Shown here: piece after piece, positions 60,801 to 64,000 of the stretch
Layout: every line of letters starts with the position of its first letter
Numbering within the stretch: position 1 is the first letter of the stretch
From: Sipunculus nudus
Lineage: Eukaryota; Annelida; Sipuncula; Golfingiida; Sipunculidae
Length of the DNA stretch: 64,000 nucleotides
Assembly (NCBI GenBank): GCA_026874595.1
Contig: CM049316.1
Span: forward strand, 62,913,176-62,977,175
Reading direction: 5' to 3'
Program-made: the position numbers and the translations under genes
Notes under the pieces: model-generated
Database searches by the model: none
What the model saw: only the letters and a program-made list of their open reading frames with translations
What the model was told of the DNA's origin: nothing

Positions 60801-63800
60801 CATGTTGTGGTTGTCAGTGCATGGTTAGACTAGAAAGCAGGTACCGGTATATGACTAAAACACGCCAGTTTAACTGGCAATCAGACAGCTTATTAGGCCC
60901 ATAAGGTAAAAAGTTGCCTCCCTATCTCTGGCAATTCTAGTATAAAACTTGAGACTAACATTTGTTCCATAAATAGAATTACACTGGCCCAGTTTTCTGC
61001 TGCAGAAACAGATCTTGACCAAGGAGTGTAAAAGCCAGACTGGAGTCTATGGCATCAATGGATTGTAAAGAAGTCAACAGCACTACAGAGCACATTCAAT
61101 ACACTCCAAAGACCAATGCAAACTGTCATATCATCTGACAGTTTACAGAACTGATTTTCAACCACATGTTGGCTTGTCCAAATTGGATCAAAAACCTGTT
61201 TTTTCATGTGACTACAGGAAGACCTTGACCATAGCATATGTGTCCCACAGAAGTGTCAAACCATTGGCTAAAAAGCTGGTAATGCTCAGTTGTTATGAGT
61301 AGGGAAAATAAAGCATATTATGCTGCACTGGTCGCAAGATAACATGAGACACTGGAAGATTAACTTCGTTGGTTCAAGGAGAGAGACATATGGTGTCTCT
61401 CTGAATGTTTTAATAGGTGACACAACTTAACTGTTTTGCTGCACTGTCTGTAACAGCTATGGCATTCAGATTTGTCATACAAATTGTGCAGGGCTAGGTG
61501 TCTCTCACTTGGATGTATTATGTCATTATTTATAACAGACAATTGATTAATAACTGGAGGAAAAGTAGAGTTGGTGATTGAAATATCAGGATTTACCAGA
61601 TTGAAACATTTATTTTAGAAAAGATACACTGGAGGTTAAATCACTGAAGTCATGGTTTAAGCAGCTGTACAACTACAGGCCATATTGCAAAATTTAACTT
61701 GTCAAATACGTTAATTTTTATTAGTCCTAAATTAGTCAACACTGACCCAGTTTCTGCCAATATAAGAATGAAAATTCATTGAATCAAAGATATATACAAC
61801 AAACTAGATGGATATGCAATCTCTTTGTTATGGGACCTGAGGCTAAATTACAAGTACTCACTTGAGTCTTGGTCAAGACTTACAATTGCTGAGCAATCAA
61901 TGGCAGCCTGGGGAATTGGCTGTGAAGTGTATGGCCTTGGCAATAAGGTCAAGGTCAAATATAAATATCAGGAGCAAATCTGTGACCTAGGATTAATTTT
62001 TTCCCCAAATTTAAGCCTTGTAAAATCAGTCATATATTGAAAATTTAGCACAAACAGAAAATGAAAGAAGAAATACAAATTTTGAAATGGATAGTTTCGT
62101 ACTAGAGGAACCTAAGTAGGTCTGCCAACAAACGTGTTTTAATCAAATATGGATACAGAAATAAACTCATCAACCCCTAAAGCCTTCTAATTACTACGGC
62201 GGGGGGGGGGGAGGCTTAATGAAACTAGTATTACAATATCCAAGCCAGGCAGCAGAGGAGTGAAGACTAAGGCACAGCGCACCAAAAATAGGAAAGGCCA
62301 ATATGATCGTATTGATTGATGTGACATGATGAAAGTATGTGACAGATTCCAGCTCACCCACTTGGCTGGCAGCCATACATGGTGTGAGAACACTGAAGCA
62401 CAATTCCTCATTCCTGTTGCTGTTGGCTTGACCGTTAGTTTTACAGTGTAAACCAGGTATTTAAGTTACTGGTGTATGGTTCAGGATAGTATAGTTTATG
62501 CTGAATATATTGAGAGTATTGTGACATATTAATATGTTCATTATTATTTGAAGTTATAATCAGACTGCTTTATCAGCCCCTCTTGTAGTCATAGCAGAAA
62601 CAAATGTCAGTTTTAATATTTTCTTGTTAATGAAGTATTGGTGTTTGTACCATATTTTTTGGCAGTGTGCATAACATATTGCATAAACCCAAATTTTCAA
62701 TTCATAATCTTTCAGTAAGGATACAAACAGGGAGTAAAAAGAATGATTCTCTATATACATAATGCTTTGTTTCAATAAACTGACACAAGATGGCACTGAG
62801 AATCACAAGTGGTATTACTGTAAACAATAATAATATTTTAGATTTTCCAATTACACCCACCTCTTTCATACCTTCAACAAGTAACGGCTCAAGTTATTCA
62901 ATATTTTTACATATATGGACAACTTAAGTGTTACAAACTCCTAGGAGGCTGGAAATACGGACCTTCAAGTTATTAAAACATGTCAGTTGTACTGGAAATT
63001 GTACCATGCTCTTTTTTCCAGTAAGGCAAGATGCTCCATACCTGACTCATGAACCTTCAATCAATGGTGTTTATGTATAAACTTTAACTCTTTTACATGG
63101 TTTGTAAAATAGGTGAAACAAGCAAATTTGTGGAATTTATGTCCTCTTCTTCCGCCTCTTGTTGTCCCCCTTTTAAACCTTCTCAATGTTTTAGTATTTA
63201 TTTTCACCTGAAGATGCCTCCACATGTCATAATGCCTGTGTTTTAGTTTTCATTGTCCCCTGAAGATGTCTCCACAGGTCATAATATATTTGTGAACTGG
63301 AAACAAAAGGGAATTTTTTTGTTTGTTTTGGAGCTGGTGACAATAACTAATGCTAGGAACTCTCCATGGTACAGACAGTAGCATTCAGACTTTCATGCTG
63401 GATCCAGGAAAGTGAACTGACAGCAAATAATCAGTTGGAGACCTGCAGCACAACCAATCATCATAAAGTTAATTCATCATGTAAATGTGATAAAAACTCA
63501 TAAATAATTCTACCACGACACAAAGTAACAGGAGAAGTAAGTAATGATGAAACCTGATATAGATAATACCCCTTTACATATGTAACAAACCAGGTAAAGT
63601 CTCTCTGTTGGGACATATTTAAGCAAAACTATATAGATATTTTGGTCACATGCAAGCAGTGACACTGGTAATGAAGACAGTATTGGTGTCTTGCATGATA
63701 ACAAATACAAGGCTGTCTAGTCCTGTGGGAGGCCAGATCCGTTTGAAAAATCCTAATTTGGCTATGGCACACTTGAGATGTCTGGTAGAGCTAATGAGGT

Positions 63801-64000
63801 CTACACAGACACAGAGGCAATGCAGCTCTAAAAGTGATCATAACTCACAAAGCTAAGTATGACAATGTAACACCACTTCTCAGGCACCTACAATGGCTTC
63901 CCATGGTGAAAAAAGATCAGCTTTGTTTTCAGCCTACAGGCAGCAGGTCCTCATAGCTCTGGCATTTAAACTTGCCCATAAAATGAAATGGTTCAATATG

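Larger units (their letters stand above)
46213..64000 (-). other. Presumed 5' MTSS1 intron; no exon recognised
   Basis: Because the exon at 46128-46212 starts inside the I-BAR domain, at least part of this region must be intron. I searched by eye for the missing N-terminal I-BAR exons and saw none. It holds several mobile elements (listed separately), a TA repeat (57784-57841) and C or G runs (47018-47030, 56225-56238, 62200-62211). Long AT-rich non-coding blocks rich in TAAT words lie at 56690-56870 and 59800-60620. Confidence 0.6.

Overview
The window is a stretch of invertebrate nuclear genome. It is AT-rich, has no long open reading frames, carries small exons separated by kilobase introns with GT/AG borders, and is full of microsatellites, minisatellites, miniature transposons and tRNA-derived SINE-like repeats. 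The style of the repeats suggests a mollusc, perhaps a bivalve: short elements that start AAACAAGGG, run into an ACGG-type tandem array and end in a hairpin. That placement rests on recall of repeat style and is not secure.

Only one gene is supported. It lies on the minus strand and is the ortholog of metastasis suppressor 1 (MTSS1/MTSS2, 'missing in metastasis', mim), an I-BAR plus WH2 protein that binds PI(4,5)P2 membranes and actin. Thirteen exons can be read from 46212 down to the stop codon at 7088. All twelve junctions agree in reading frame. The first five visible exons (46.2-31.4 kb) encode most of the I-BAR domain. The next (30.6 kb) is Ser-rich, and the one at 26.5 kb carries a DSGFTS motif like the beta-TrCP degron of MTSS1. 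The exons at 24.0-9.1 kb are Pro/Ser-rich linker containing motifs shared with vertebrate MTSS1 (HTISSAYEK, LQCSSGYGTMNSTPSVSEDT). The last exon has ATIRR, a proline/histidine-rich stretch and a C-terminal WH2 motif. About 810 residues are visible. The first roughly 70 residues (start codon and N-terminal I-BAR helix) were not found and probably lie beyond the right edge.

Region by region: 1-7087 is downstream of the stop codon, presumably 3' UTR then intergenic, with repeats only. 7088-46212 is the gene. Its introns hold a 1.24-kb Tigger/pogo-like element and related miniatures, a 647-bp inverted-repeat element with an internal CTCF-like site, SINE-like repeats in the same orientation as the gene, and several minisatellites, three of which share a 17-bp period. 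46213-64000 is best read as the 5' part of the gene (long intron). It contains a 2.65-kb element with a 672-bp internal duplication and an ACGG array, a 122-bp hAT-type miniature element with 8-bp target duplication, and AT-rich non-coding sequence with many homeodomain-type TAAT cores.

No RNA gene, CRISPR array, operon or bacterial feature was seen, and no novel multi-gene system is evident. The most useful observations are splicing features of the MTSS1 gene (a probable GC-AG intron, in-frame tandem donors, a NAGNAG-type acceptor, paralogous exons) and the architecture of several mobile elements.
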